A stretch of 64,000 nucleotides of DNA. It comes from Hyphomonas johnsonii MHS-2 (GTDB lineage: Bacteria > Pseudomonadota > Alphaproteobacteria > Caulobacterales > Hyphomonadaceae). The position numbers and the translations under genes are program-made. The stretch is from the NCBI RefSeq assembly GCF_000685275.1, contig NZ_ARYK01000005.1:124001-188000 (forward strand), written 5' to 3'. The notes under the pieces are model-generated. The model ran no database searches and was not told where the DNA came from. It saw nothing but the letters and a program-made list of their open reading frames with translations. Positions within the stretch are counted from its first letter, which is position 1, and each line of letters starts with the position of its first letter. Shown here piece after piece: positions 52,773 to 61,394 of the stretch.

Positions 52773-53146
52773 GCCGCAACAGCCTTAACGCCCGGCAAAC
52801 GCAAATGCGGCAATCCCTGCTGGCGCGTTAACCTTTTGCGCGGCCTGCAAGCGCCCGGACGGCCAGGCCTGCGCGCCCGCCGCAGGGGCTGCGGGCCGCG
52901 TCCGGTAACCATCACCTAACGCACGGGTGCAGGCCAAACCGGGCCCTGCTGGCCCCCTGGCGGAGGCCCTGACGCCGATGATACCGCACCGCCGGCCCGG
53001 CGTTGCGGCCGCGCCGGTCCTGTTAACAGGTCCACCTTCCCGGGCTCAGGATTTTAACGATAATCCCGGTGCGATTAACGATTCCGCTGCCGTCATCTGC
53101 ACACCAGGCCTGCGGGCCGATCCCCGGCCCAGCGTACGGCGAAATC
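52773..53146. other. Gene-free spacer upstream of ftsK
   Basis: No gene is seen in this 374-nt GC-rich stretch. It contains a perfect 12-bp palindrome CCTGTTAACAGG (53019-53030) and GTAA-N7-CTAAC (52905-52920), a two-mismatch resemblance to the CtrA box TTAA-N7-TTAAC. The latter is only suggestive; ftsK is a plausible cell-cycle-controlled target. Confidence 0.4.
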
Positions 53147-53182
53147 AAAAGCGCCCCGGAAGCAAGGGCTCCGGGGCGCTTT
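53147..53182 (-). terminator. Second (distal) terminator after amtB
   Basis: Stem GCGCCCCGG (53151-53159)/CCGGGGCGC (53171-53179). Read on the minus strand it is followed by TTTTGATTT. It backs up the proximal terminator. Confidence 0.75.
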
Positions 53183-53197
53183 CGCAGCCTGAATGTA

Positions 53198-53230
53198 AAA
53201 CCCCGGCCGGTGCGGGACCGGCCGGGGTTT
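53198..53230 (-). terminator. Proximal intrinsic terminator of amtB
   Basis: A perfect 14-bp inverted repeat (53198-53211 with 53217-53230, core CCCCGGCCGG) around the loop GCGGG. On the minus strand it is followed by TTTTAC, 18 nt after the amtB stop. Confidence 0.85.
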
Positions 53231-53248
53231 CGTTCACATGTTAGCCCC

Positions 53249-54655
53249 TCAGCCCGATGTGAACTCCGGATAGGCCTCAAGGCCGATCTCAGCCTTGTCG
53301 AGACCCATTTCCTCAGCCTCAAGGCTGCACCGCACGCCCATGGTCAGCTTGAGCAGCATCCAGACGACTGTCGAGGCTGCCACAACGAAGATGCCCGTCA
53401 CGCCGACGCCGACCAGCTGGCCGATGAAGTTCGGATCGCCCGCTTCGTTCGGCATGAACGCCGCACCGTGCGTGGCCGGAACAATCATCGTGCCCCAGAT
53501 ACCGCAGACCAGGTGAGCCGGGATGGCACCGACGACATCATCGATCTTGAACTTGTCGAGCAGCGGAACCGCGAGGACGACAAGAATGCCGCCGACGCCG
53601 CCGATCAGCACGGCCTGCCCCATGCTCGGCATCAGCGGTTCAGCCGTGATCGACACCAGGCCGCCGATGGCACCGTTGAAGACCATGGTTGCATCGATCT
53701 TGCCCTTGTAGAGGACCGCCGTCGTGATCATCGCGGCCAGCACGCCGCCGACAGCTGCCATGTTCGTGTTGGCAAAGATCTGCGCGACCGAGTTGATGTC
53801 GGCAGCCGTACCCGCCGCAAGCTGCGACGCGCCGTTGAAGCCGAACCAGCCGAACCACAGCAGGAACGTACCGAGCGCTGCAAGCGGGATGTTCGACCCC
53901 GGCATCGGGTGAACCTGCTTGCCGAAATACTTGCCCGCCCGCGGACCAATGATGATGGCGCCGACAAGGGCTGCCCAGCCGCCGACCGAGTGAACCAGCG
54001 TCGAACCGGCGAAGTCGGAGAACGCCCACTTGGTGTCGAGGAAGCCTGCGCCCCATTCCCAGGACACGACAACCGGATAGATCACGGCCGTCAGGACGGC
54101 GGTAAAGATCAGGAAAGGCCACAGCTTGACCCGCTCTGCCACCGTACCGGAGACAATCGAGGCGGCGGTCGCAACGAACACCATCTGGAAGAACCAGTCG
54201 GACGCCGGCGCATAGCCTGCGTCGCTCTCGACACTGAGGTCCCCGCCTGCCCAGAAGAAGGCGTCCATCGCCGGCATGCCGAAGAATTTCAGGCCCTCGT
54301 CGCCACCGATCCACGCGCCCGGATAGGCGATATTGTAACCGATCACCCAGAACATCAGGCCCGCAATGGAATAGAGGGCAACGTTCTTGGTCGATTGCAT
54401 CGCCGCATTCTTGGAACGGACAAGCCCCGCTTCCAGCATGCAGAAGCCTGCCGCCATCAGCATGACGATGATCCCGCCGATCAGGAACAGGTAGCTGTTG
54501 TCTACATAGCTGCTGGCGCTGCCACTCACGCTCTCTTCGAGCGCGGCCAGGCGCGCGGCAATATCGTCTTCCTGCGCGTAGGCAAGCACGCCCGCTGTCA
54601 GCGCGACCGGCAGTAACGCAGCCCCGCGTATCCATCTTCCAATCGTGTGGCCCAT
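53249..54655 (-). CDS. amtB: Ammonium transporter AmtB
   Basis: 468-aa ammonium channel. Cleavable signal peptide (about 1-27, ending AYAQEDD), a short helix (AARLAALEESV), then about eleven TM helices. Pore histidines occur in STLVHSVGGWAA and PAHLVCGIWGT; the signature DFAGSTLVHSVGG is intact. Ends with GLDKAEIGLEAYPEF, the tail that binds GlnK. No glnK gene is adjacent, unlike the usual glnK-amtB pair. Two terminators follow. It is divergent from the UbiH-family gene. Confidence 0.95.
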   Translation of the reverse strand: MGHTIGRWIRGAALLPVALTAGVLAYAQEDDIAARLAALEESVSGSASSYVDNSYLFLIGGIIVMLMAAGFCMLEAGLVRSKNAAMQSTKNVALYSIAGLMFWVIGYNIAYPGAWIGGDEGLKFFGMPAMDAFFWAGGDLSVESDAGYAPASDWFFQMVFVATAASIVSGTVAERVKLWPFLIFTAVLTAVIYPVVVSWEWGAGFLDTKWAFSDFAGSTLVHSVGGWAALVGAIIIGPRAGKYFGKQVHPMPGSNIPLAALGTFLLWFGWFGFNGASQLAAGTAADINSVAQIFANTNMAAVGGVLAAMITTAVLYKGKIDATMVFNGAIGGLVSITAEPLMPSMGQAVLIGGVGGILVVLAVPLLDKFKIDDVVGAIPAHLVCGIWGTMIVPATHGAAFMPNEAGDPNFIGQLVGVGVTGIFVVAASTVVWMLLKLTMGVRCSLEAEEMGLDKAEIGLEAYPEFTSG

Positions 54656-54787
54656 TTGGCCCCTCCTTCAGTGAATGACATGGAGCTCGGGACCCCCCGC
54701 GCTCTCCCATCGCTGATATGATTGGGGCGGCTCCCGAAAGTCGCTTGCCGGACTGGGGTGAGGCGGGATTCCGGGTGCTCGTGGTCA

Positions 54788-54803
54788 AACCCTGTGCAGG
54801 GTT
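54788..54803. promoter_or_regulatory. Palindrome between amtB and the UbiH-family gene
   Basis: AACCCTG (54788-54794) and CAGGGTT (54797-54803) are perfect inverted repeats with a 2-nt spacer, in the 213-nt divergent region. Could be a regulator site for either gene; the regulator is unknown. Confidence 0.4.
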
Positions 54804-54868
54804 GCGGCCAATCGCCCAATTCTGCGCCATTGCTGGATGCTTTGGTTACCGGTACCTAGCTAGGCGAT

Positions 54869-56107
54869 ATGGCTGTAACCTCCCGGACCCCGCCACTTGA
54901 GGCAGATATCGCCGTGATCGGCGCTGGTCCCGTCGGGACCAGCCTCGCGATCCTGACGGCTGCTGCAGGATTCCGCACCGTTCTTGTGGATGCACGGGAT
55001 CCGGACCGCGACCCGCCGCGCGACACACGCAACTTCGCCATTGTCCGCGGCAGCTGGCGCCTGCTCGGCGCAGCCGGCGTGCATCCGGCGCTGCACGGCC
55101 TGACCCAGCCACTGCTGGGCCTTGAGGCAACCGATGGCGGGCGCCACTGGTTTGGCGCGCCCTCTGTCCTGTTTGGTACAGACGACCTGCCGCCGGACGC
55201 TGACGGCGAACCGCTCGGCGAAATGGTTCCGGCTGAAGCGCTGCAGGCCGCGCTCGATTCGATCGCCGCAAAGGCGGCCAACCTGACCTGGCTGCGCGGC
55301 CGCAAGTTCACTGCCCTGGCGACAGACGCCGCCTCAGCCCGGATCACCCTCGACACGGGCGATGAAATCACCGCCGGGCTCGTCGCTGCCTGTGACGGCG
55401 TCCGGTCACCTGTCAGGACCGCGCTCGGCATCCCCACCGAGGGCCGCGCATATGGCAAGTCGGTGTTCGCCGCCGATGTCAGGCTCGAACGCCCCCATAA
55501 TGGCCTCGCCCGCCAGCTGTTCACCCCGGATGGCCCGTTCGCCACCCTTCCGCTGCCCGGAAACAGGGCAAACCTCGCCTGGTACATGAAGACGGGCGCG
55601 GCCGAGACAATGGCGGCGCTTCCGGCAGACGCCATCGAGGCCGAACTCAACGCCCGGTTCTCGGATTTCGCCGGGCCGATGACGCTCGACGGCCCGCCCC
55701 TCTCCTATCCGCTCCACCTGCAGATCGCGGCGGTCATGACCGGGCCGCGCACGGCGCTGCTGGGCGACGCCGCCCGGCGCATCAATCCACTCGCCGGGCA
55801 GGGCCTCAATCTCGGCTTCAAGGATGTCGGCGCGCTCGTCGATGTGATGACCGATGCCCGCCGTGTCGGCCTCGATCCCGGTGCGGCGACCTCGCTGCAG
55901 CGCTACCAGCAATGGCGCCGCGTCGACGCGGCCACCACAGCCATGTTCATGGATGCCGTCGAACGGGCCTTCTCGAATGACAATGCGATCCTGAAGCCCC
56001 TGCGGGGCCTTGCGCTGACAGCCGCCAGCAAGCTTGGCCCCGTCCGGCGCGCCATGGCCCGCCAGGCCAGCGCCGACCAGCCCGGCCTGCCGAGCCTGAT
56101 GCGCTAG
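54869..56107 (+). CDS. UbiH/UbiF/VisC/COQ6-family FAD-dependent hydroxylase
   Basis: 412-aa flavoprotein monooxygenase of ubiquinone biosynthesis. GxGxxG FAD loop AVIGAGPVGTSLA (15-27), the DG motif region AACDGVRSPVR and the second FAD motif GDAARRINPLAGQGLNLG. It hydroxylates the quinone ring; which position (C5, C6 or C1) cannot be told from the sequence. TAGGCGAT precedes ATG 54869. Convergent with the DUF971 gene, with stops overlapping in the bases CTAG or close to it. Confidence 0.9.
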   Translation: MAVTSRTPPLEADIAVIGAGPVGTSLAILTAAAGFRTVLVDARDPDRDPPRDTRNFAIVRGSWRLLGAAGVHPALHGLTQPLLGLEATDGGRHWFGAPSVLFGTDDLPPDADGEPLGEMVPAEALQAALDSIAAKAANLTWLRGRKFTALATDAASARITLDTGDEITAGLVAACDGVRSPVRTALGIPTEGRAYGKSVFAADVRLERPHNGLARQLFTPDGPFATLPLPGNRANLAWYMKTGAAETMAALPADAIEAELNARFSDFAGPMTLDGPPLSYPLHLQIAAVMTGPRTALLGDAARRINPLAGQGLNLGFKDVGALVDVMTDARRVGLDPGAATSLQRYQQWRRVDAATTAMFMDAVERAFSNDNAILKPLRGLALTAASKLGPVRRAMARQASADQPGLPSLMR

Positions 56108-56412
56108 GCCGCCACGGTCAGCTGGCGCAGCAGGTCCCAGGTATAAAGCCCGCTGGAATGGCCATCCGAAAACATGATCCGCACCGCATAGCGCCCGACC
56201 GGCTCGGCTCCGTTGACAGAAATGTCGTCCGGCACCGGCGGCTGGAACGGTTTCGGGCCGGACCCGTGGCCACGCACGGCGGCTGACGGGCTTTCCTCGC
56301 GCAGGCGCTGGAACGACACGGTGCCGACCTGGCCGTCATCGAACTCTGCACGCAGTTCACGCGCCCCGCGCCGGAATGTCAGCCGGACAGGCCATGCCGC
56401 CGCGCCGCTCAT
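56104..56412 (-). CDS. DUF971 (GBBH-like N-terminal) domain protein
   Basis: 102 aa. Shows the DUF971 signature [14 protein letters not shown] and [21 protein letters not shown]. The fold is the one found at the N-terminus of gamma-butyrobetaine hydroxylase; in bacteria it often neighbours Fe-S or Mrp genes and its role is unclear. Its start overlaps the Trm112 stop by 4 nt (ATGA), so the two are coupled. Confidence 0.9.
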   Translation of the reverse strand: MSGAAAWPVRLTFRRGARELRAEFDDGQVGTVSFQRLREESPSAAVRGHGSGPKPFQPPVPDDISVNGAEPVGRYAVRIMFSDGHSSGLYTWDLLRQLTVAA

Positions 56413-56633
56413 GCCCCCGTCTCCGGGTCAGCCAGGTCACGCGCCTCGTCCGCCAGCATGATCGGAATGCCGCCACGGATCGGAAAGGCCAGCTTCGCCC
56501 GGCGCGACACCAGTTCGCCGGCGGCGCGATCATAGCTCAGCGGCTGGCGGGTTACCGGACAGATCAGGATTTCCAGCAGGCGCGGGTCGATGCCCGATCC
56601 GCGCTCCGTGCTCTTGCTGTCGTCTTCGGTCAT
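56409..56633 (-). CDS. Trm112/YcaR family protein
   Basis: 74 aa with a single zinc-ribbon-like Trm112 domain: [20 protein letters not shown] and [20 protein letters not shown]. In this protein only one cysteine (Cys26) is seen, so zinc binding is probably lost, as in many bacterial YcaR proteins. Bacterial role unclear. The gap to the LON-domain gene is 11 nt. Confidence 0.9.
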   Translation of the reverse strand: MTEDDSKSTERGSGIDPRLLEILICPVTRQPLSYDRAAGELVSRRAKLAFPIRGGIPIMLADEARDLADPETGA

Positions 56634-56644
56634 GGTCTCGCCGC

Positions 56645-57319
56645 CTATTGCATCGTGCCGGCATCACTGCCCGGCACATCCATCTTCAACAAGGTGATGA
56701 GCGTTTCGGCGCGCGCTTTCAAGGTCGGCGCTTCAACAAGGGCCTGCTTTTCGATCGGCGAGAACGGGCAGCCCGAGCAGAGCGCGTTGACCAGCGTCTC
56801 CATCGGCGCGCCTTCGACAGCAGACCAGTCGGCCTGCATCTGGTTGGCTTCGACATAGGCGTGCAGCGCCGCGATCAGTTTCTCGCGGCTCGGCAGGGCG
56901 ATCTCCTGCACGGCATGAAGGTCATCGGCGAACCGCTTCCAGCCCGGCCTCACCTGCCGGTAGGGCGTGGTGACATCCAGCTCCTGTTCGATCTCGAACC
57001 GGGCAATCCCGGTCAGCGTGATCAGGTAGCGCCCGTCATCGGTCTCGGCATATGTCGTGATCCGCCCGGCGCAGCCGACCTCCGCCACGTCGGGTTTTTG
57101 CGGGTCCCCGCCCATCGCCTGCACCATGCCGATCAGGCGCGACCCGGCCATCGCATCGTCGATCATGTTCAGGTAGCGCGGCTCGAATATGTTGAGCGGC
57201 AGCGGCCAGCGCGGGAACAACAGCGCGCCCGGCAACGGGAAGATCGCCAAGGTGGCCGGCAGGTCGTCGATCTTCCTGTAATGCGCTGCGGTCATCGGGT
57301 CGGGTCCAATCGGCTTCAT
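56645..57319 (-). CDS. LON peptidase substrate-binding domain protein
   Basis: 224 aa comprising only the N-terminal (PUA-like) LON domain: [23 protein letters not shown], then [14 protein letters not shown] and [15 protein letters not shown]. No ATPase or protease domain. Such proteins are conserved in alphaproteobacteria with thioredoxin/TPR and Trm112 genes, as here; function unknown. ATG 57319 is the longest start; ATG 57295 is possible. Confidence 0.9.
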   Translation of the reverse strand: MKPIGPDPMTAAHYRKIDDLPATLAIFPLPGALLFPRWPLPLNIFEPRYLNMIDDAMAGSRLIGMVQAMGGDPQKPDVAEVGCAGRITTYAETDDGRYLITLTGIARFEIEQELDVTTPYRQVRPGWKRFADDLHAVQEIALPSREKLIAALHAYVEANQMQADWSAVEGAPMETLVNALCSGCPFSPIEKQALVEAPTLKARAETLITLLKMDVPGSDAGTMQ

Positions 57320-57346
57320 GTCTGTGAAGGTGGGCCGATTGCCGCG

Positions 57347-58234
57347 TCAGGCAAACATCAGGGACGCCAGCCTCCGGCGGCCTTCGATGGTAACCGGGTC
57401 TGTCGGCCCGGCGGCTTCGAACACCTGCAACAGTTTTTCCTTCGCCTTGCCGTCGTCCCAGTCCATCTTCGAGCCGAGAATGATCAGCAGGTGGTCGACT
57501 GCGTCCTTGTAGCGCTGCGCGCCGACATATTTCTCGGCCAGTTCGAACCGCTTCTGGTGATCGTCAGGGGCTGCCGTGACGGCCTCCAGCGCGGCATCGA
57601 ACTCGCCCGGCGGCTCGTCATCGGCCATCAGGTCGATCGCCGTGCGCACGCCCTTGACGGCATTGTCATGCTTTTTCGACTCCGGAACCATGTCCAGCGT
57701 CGCAATCGCCCGCGCCTTGTCGCCATTGGCGAGATAGCAGCGTGCAAGGCCGGCAATCGCCGTCACGTTCTCGGGGTCTTCCTCGATCACGCTGGCATAG
57801 ATCTGCGCCGCCGTGCCGAGATCGCCTGCCTGGCTGGCCGCCTCGGCCTGCGCCAGCGCCTCGGCGATCACCTGTGCGCTGTCGGTGCCGGTCATGATCT
57901 TGTCGACAAAGCCCTTTACCTGGCTCTCCGGCAGGGCGCCGAGAAAGGCGTCGACCGGCCGGCCCTTGTCAAACGCATAGACTGCCGGGATCGACCTTAC
58001 GCCCAGCTGGCCGGCATAGCCCGGGTTCTCGTCAATATTGATCTTGACCAGCTTGACCGCGCCCTTCTTGCTGTCGACGACGCGCTCGATCACCGGGCCG
58101 AGCTGCTTGCAGGGCCCGCACCACGGCGCCCAGAAGTCAACGATCACCGGTTGCGTGTTCGACGCCTCGACGACGTCGGCCATGAAATCCTGGTCGGTGC
58201 TGTCCTTGGTATTCAGCGAACCCATCTCGGTCAT
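57347..58234 (-). CDS. Thioredoxin-TPR co-chaperone (CnoX/YbbN-like)
   Basis: 295 aa. N-terminal thioredoxin domain with WCGPC (38-42), then TPR-like helical repeats (about 130-290). This is the CnoX/YbbN architecture, a chaperedoxin that protects proteins from oxidation and hands them to chaperonin; the redox-active CGPC here (E. coli has SQHC) suggests real thioredoxin activity. ATG 58234 has AAGGATA upstream; codons upstream are noncoding. It is first in the minus-strand run with LON, Trm112 and DUF971 genes. Confidence 0.9.
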   Translation of the reverse strand: MTEMGSLNTKDSTDQDFMADVVEASNTQPVIVDFWAPWCGPCKQLGPVIERVVDSKKGAVKLVKINIDENPGYAGQLGVRSIPAVYAFDKGRPVDAFLGALPESQVKGFVDKIMTGTDSAQVIAEALAQAEAASQAGDLGTAAQIYASVIEEDPENVTAIAGLARCYLANGDKARAIATLDMVPESKKHDNAVKGVRTAIDLMADDEPPGEFDAALEAVTAAPDDHQKRFELAEKYVGAQRYKDAVDHLLIILGSKMDWDDGKAKEKLLQVFEAAGPTDPVTIEGRRRLASLMFA

Positions 58235-58392
58235 GCGTGCAGTATCCTTGTAAATCTGGGGCAAAGATGGGCTTGGATGGGCAAATACGCAAGCATCGGG
58301 TGTGCACGGTGGAAACAAGGCCGCAGGCAGCGCGTTCATCTCCGGGCCGGTTTGGCCCATCCGGCACGCCAGGCTGAACGCAAGCCAACGAA

Positions 58393-58444
58393 AAGCGGCT
58401 GAAATATCATTATCCTGCCCTGTTTAGGTGGGGTTCAGCCGCTT
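58393..58444. promoter_or_regulatory. Strong inverted repeat in the trx/lolA divergent spacer
   Basis: AAGCGGCTGAA (58393-58403) and TTCAGCCGCTT (58434-58444) are a perfect 11-bp inverted repeat with a 30-nt loop that contains the AT-rich ATATCATTATC. It lies 35 nt upstream of lolA and could be an operator pair around a promoter or an mRNA hairpin. Confidence 0.5.
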
Positions 58445-58478
58445 AGGTTTAGGGCATAGGTCAAAGGAGGCCGAGATC

Positions 58479-59144
58479 ATGATGAACTTGCTGACGACAC
58501 TGGGTGCAATTACCGCGCTCGCCACTTCGCCGCTCGCCCTGTCCCTGCAGGCGCCCACGCCCGCCGTGCCTCAACTTGTCGCGCCCACCGCAACCAGCAG
58601 CAGCCTGTCGGCATCAGAGCGCAGCCAGGTGCTGGCTGACGTCTCCACCGCCCTGACCGGCGTCAAGACAGCGCGGGGCAAGTTCGAACAGGTTGCCCCC
58701 GACTATTCGGTCACGACCGGCAGCTTTGCCCTGTCGCGCCCCGGCAAGGTCCGGTTCGACTATGATGACCCGACACCCATCCTGATCGTCAGCGACGGCA
58801 CCACGGTTGCGCTGCAGGACAGCGAGCTCGAAACCACCGACCGCGTGCCGCTGGGCACGACGCCGCTGTCGCTGTTGCTGGACGACGATCTCGATTTCGA
58901 AACCGAGGCCGAAGTGCTTGACGTCGCCAAAGGCAATGGCCGGATCGAGGTCACCCTGCAGGACCGCTCCGGCGAAATGGACGGCACGCTGACCCTGGTC
59001 CTGTCAGATGGTACGCGTGACCTGCTCGGCTGGCGCACGGTCGACGGCACCGGGAACATCACGTCGGTGCAATTGTCGGGCGTTGAGTACGGCAAGAAGC
59101 TCAATCCACGCCTGTTCATCCTCAAGGACTTTGAAGACGACTAG
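58479..59144 (+). CDS. lolA: Outer-membrane lipoprotein carrier protein LolA
   Basis: 221-aa periplasmic chaperone carrying lipoproteins from LolCDE to the outer membrane. Signal peptide (about 1-25) with cleavage near ALSLQAP, then the LolA fold: VKTARGKFEQVAPDYSVTTG, FALSRPGKVRFDYDDPTP and ENITSV-like end (GNITSVQLSGVEYG). AAAGGAGG precedes ATG 58479. A terminator-like hairpin follows. Confidence 0.9.
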   Translation: MMNLLTTLGAITALATSPLALSLQAPTPAVPQLVAPTATSSSLSASERSQVLADVSTALTGVKTARGKFEQVAPDYSVTTGSFALSRPGKVRFDYDDPTPILIVSDGTTVALQDSELETTDRVPLGTTPLSLLLDDDLDFETEAEVLDVAKGNGRIEVTLQDRSGEMDGTLTLVLSDGTRDLLGWRTVDGTGNITSVQLSGVEYGKKLNPRLFILKDFEDD

Positions 59145-59153
59145 GCGACTCCT

Positions 59154-59192
59154 GCAACGGGCAGGCCACGACCGGCCCGTTGCGGAACTTTA
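59154..59192 (+). terminator. Probable terminator after lolA
   Basis: GCAACGGGC (59154-59162) and GCCCGTTGC (59175-59183) form a 9-bp stem followed by GGAACTTT. The remaining spacer up to 59436 is AT-rich and shows no gene. Confidence 0.6.
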
Positions 59193-59436
59193 AAAAACTG
59201 CAAAAGCAACCACCTAACGCATAATTTACTTGAATTTTTTGCCAGTAGTGACATCTTTGCAACTGTCGATGAAACGGATACCCCGCGCAGCAATTGACCC
59301 CCCGCTGTGAAACCCCCGTGACATCACCGCCGGAACCTCCCTTACCGGCGAGACGTCGAATATCGCGTCAGGCGCGCCCGAACTCCCCCGCGTTCGGGCG
59401 CGTTGACGTTTCAGGCAGCGGTGCTACGCACGGCAA

Positions 59437-60240
59437 ATGCCCAAGCCTCTCAAGATTGTCAGCTGGAACATCAACTCGGTCCGCCTGCGCGCGCCGAATG
59501 TCGCCGAATTCGTCGCCGCCGAGGCGCCGGACGTCATCTGCCTGCAGGAAACCAAGTGCCAGGACGGCGAGTTCCCGGAAAAGCAGTTCCGCGAAATGGG
59601 CCTGCCCCACCTTGTGCTGAACGGCCAGAAGGGCGGCCATCACGGCGTCGCCATCGCCTCACGTTTCCCGCTGGAGCGCGTCGACGTCCCGGATCTTTGC
59701 CGCGAGGGTCACGCCCGCGCGATTGCCGCGCGCGTCAATGGCATCGAAATCCACAACATCTACCTGCCCGCCGGCGGCGACGTGCCCGACCCGGCCGTCA
59801 ATGACAAGTTCGCCCACAAGCTCGACTTCCTCGAAAAGCTCGGCCCCGGCTACAAGAAGCTGAAGAAGACGCCGCGCATCCTGGTCGGCGACCTCAACGT
59901 CGCCCCGCACCCGAACGATGTCTGGTCGCACAAGCAGCTCCTCAAGATCGTCTCCCACACGCCTGTCGAGACCGAACTGCTCGAGGACTCGCGCCAGGCT
60001 GCGGGCTTTGCCGACATTGGCCGCATGTCGGTGCCGGACGAACAGAAGCTGTATTCCTGGTGGAGCTATCGCGCCAAGGACTGGGCCGCCGCCAACAAGG
60101 GCCGCCGCCTCGACCATATCTGGGCCAATCCGGCCGCCCTTGCCGACACCAAGGTCGACTCCTACAGCGTCCACCTCGCCTGGCGCGGCGGCTGGAAACC
60201 CTCAGACCACGCCCCGATCAGCGTGAAGGTGAGTGTGTAA
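59437..60240 (+). CDS. xth: Exodeoxyribonuclease III
   Basis: 267-aa AP endonuclease/3'-phosphodiesterase of the EEP superfamily. Conserved motifs: SWNINSVRLR, LQETKCQDGEFP (catalytic Glu), GDLNVAPHPNDVW (Asp, Asn) and the C-terminal SDHAPI (Asp-His). It repairs abasic and oxidised DNA ends. Length is normal. Confidence 0.95.
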   Translation: MPKPLKIVSWNINSVRLRAPNVAEFVAAEAPDVICLQETKCQDGEFPEKQFREMGLPHLVLNGQKGGHHGVAIASRFPLERVDVPDLCREGHARAIAARVNGIEIHNIYLPAGGDVPDPAVNDKFAHKLDFLEKLGPGYKKLKKTPRILVGDLNVAPHPNDVWSHKQLLKIVSHTPVETELLEDSRQAAGFADIGRMSVPDEQKLYSWWSYRAKDWAAANKGRRLDHIWANPAALADTKVDSYSVHLAWRGGWKPSDHAPISVKVSV

Positions 60241-60258
60241 TCCTTCCTCCATCCGCAG

Positions 60259-60276
60259 TCCCGGCGAAAGCCGGGA
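60259..60276. repeat. REP-like hairpin with GAAA loop
   Basis: TCCCGGC-GAAA-GCCGGGA: a perfect 7-bp stem with a GNRA-type tetraloop. The CCCGGCGAAAGCCGGG motif is a common interspersed element in alphaproteobacterial and xanthomonad spacers. It begins a repeat-rich segment up to 60634. Confidence 0.65.
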
Positions 60277-60351
60277 TCTCATGCAATTGGAGACCAGCAA
60301 GAGCTGTCCCGGCCAGACGAGCGAGCTTGCGTCAACTTGATTGGCCGCCCA

Positions 60352-60385
60352 AAAACTAAGGGAGCGAACCGCTCTGATTAGTTTT
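60352..60385. terminator. Composite hairpin before a tiny membrane-protein gene
   Basis: AAAACTAA (60352-60359) pairs with TTAGTTTT (60378-60385), and inside it GAGCG (60362-60366) pairs with CGCTC (60370-60374). It ends in TTTT, so it can act as a terminator in both directions; it is 14 nt from the ATG of the next gene and could attenuate it. Confidence 0.5.
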
Positions 60386-60399
60386 ACAGGTCCAAGAGC

Positions 60400-60591
60400 A
60401 TGTGGCGATTGAGAGCAGTGGCAGTGTCCGCACTATTGGGCTTCGCAGCGGGCGATATTGTGGCGCTCATTCTCGGCTACGCAGACGGTTTGACTGACAG
60501 GCCCGCATTACTGATCGGCGCGGTCTTTTCTGCTGCTTTTGTCGGTTTGACGCTCATGAAATTTCTGACCGACCTTTTATTCAAGCGATAG
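60400..60591 (+). CDS. Small two-TM membrane protein
   Basis: 63 aa with hydrophobic segments at about 7-28 (VAVSALLGFAAGDIVALILG) and 35-55 (LLIGAVFSAAFVGLTLMKFL). No family recognised. AGGTCC before ATG 60400 is a weak ribosome binding site. Local GC is lower than the window average, and it sits between repeats, so it may be acquired. Confidence 0.5.
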   Translation: MWRLRAVAVSALLGFAAGDIVALILGYADGLTDRPALLIGAVFSAAFVGLTLMKFLTDLLFKR

Positions 60592-60601
60592 GGGTAGCAA
60601 A

Positions 60602-60634
60602 GCGTAGGGTGGGTTGAGCAGAGCGATAACCACC
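60602..60634. repeat. Interspersed repeat, copy 2
   Basis: GCGTAGGGTGGGTTGAGC (60602-60619) matches the reverse complement of 44734-44751 with one mismatch. The next bases AACCACC (60628-60634) nearly pair with GGTGGGTT, so the element is an imperfect hairpin. Confidence 0.6.
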
Positions 60635-60721
60635 GCCCCAACACGCGCCCCCCTCGTTCCCCAATCACACACCCATCCCTCACACAGACGACCCCTTATC
60701 CAACTGATATCCCGCCTGCGC

Positions 60722-60727
60722 TATAAT
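60722..60727 (+). promoter_or_regulatory. Possible -10 element, leaderless start
   Basis: TATAAT at 60722-60727 lies 7 nt before ATG 60735, so a transcript may begin at the start codon. The -35 region has no good hexamer. Confidence 0.25.
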
Positions 60728-60734
60728 GCGCCGC

Positions 60735-61343
60735 ATGAGCCATCCGCCCGACTTGATCCACCACGGCCTTGAACAGGCGCGGCTCGCGCTGTGGGCAGTG
60801 ATCAACATGACGAACGCGCATCTGCGCCCGCTGATGCTGAAGCGCAGCCTGAAGCAAAAGGCCATGGGGCGCCTCAAACAGCTCGAAATCATCGTCCGCC
60901 GCCTGCTGACCTTGCTGGCCCTGTCGCTGACCCTCGCCCCGGTCAAACCGCGCAGCCCGGCGACGCCTGGTTCCGGGGATCGGCTCGCAGACCCCGTGTG
61001 CCGCAAGGCCGTGCCGGGCTTTGCCCTGACCGGGAAGCTGCTCTCTGGGTTCGATCCGGACACGTCCGGGCTTTTTCCGTGCACTGTCCGTGCATCCGGC
61101 CCGGTGCCGGCCGCGCCGATCCTCGCCCGCCTCGCGGCGCTGCAGCAGGTGCTCGCCGCCCCGGACGCCCATGCAAGGCGTCTCGCCCGCGCGCTCCAGC
61201 GCCAGCGGGACCGCGGCGAAGCAAGGCCCGTCGCGCTGCCCATGACGCGCACCCATCGCATGGTGCCGGAACTCGGCATGATCGCCACCGCCCTGCCGGG
61301 CCTCATCCGCACGGCGCTGGAAAGCTGGGATAATTCAAGCTGA
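60735..61343 (+). CDS. Hypothetical protein
   Basis: 202 aa, strongly basic and arginine-rich, alpha-helical at both ends (GLEQARLALWAVINMTNA and APILARLAALQQVLAAPDAH). A weak hydrophobic stretch (RLLTLLALSLTLA) precedes a proline-rich middle. No domain recognised. It is convergent with the response regulator gene; a small palindrome CCTGTC-A-GACAGG (61353-61365) lies between. ATG 60726 is an alternative start. Confidence 0.6.
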   Translation: MSHPPDLIHHGLEQARLALWAVINMTNAHLRPLMLKRSLKQKAMGRLKQLEIIVRRLLTLLALSLTLAPVKPRSPATPGSGDRLADPVCRKAVPGFALTGKLLSGFDPDTSGLFPCTVRASGPVPAAPILARLAALQQVLAAPDAHARRLARALQRQRDRGEARPVALPMTRTHRMVPELGMIATALPGLIRTALESWDNSS

Positions 61344-61394
61344 ATCCGACAGCCTGTCAGACAGGTCCTGCCGGACGCCGAAGGGTGGTTCCGG

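Noticed and set aside
52905-52920. CtrA box upstream of ftsK
   Set aside because: GTAA-N7-CTAAC differs from the consensus at two core positions, and such matches arise by chance; kept only as a remark.
54770-54860. Sigma-54 promoter for amtB
   Set aside because: The best candidate, TGGCGC with a downstream GC, has the wrong spacing by one base and lacks the TTGC element.
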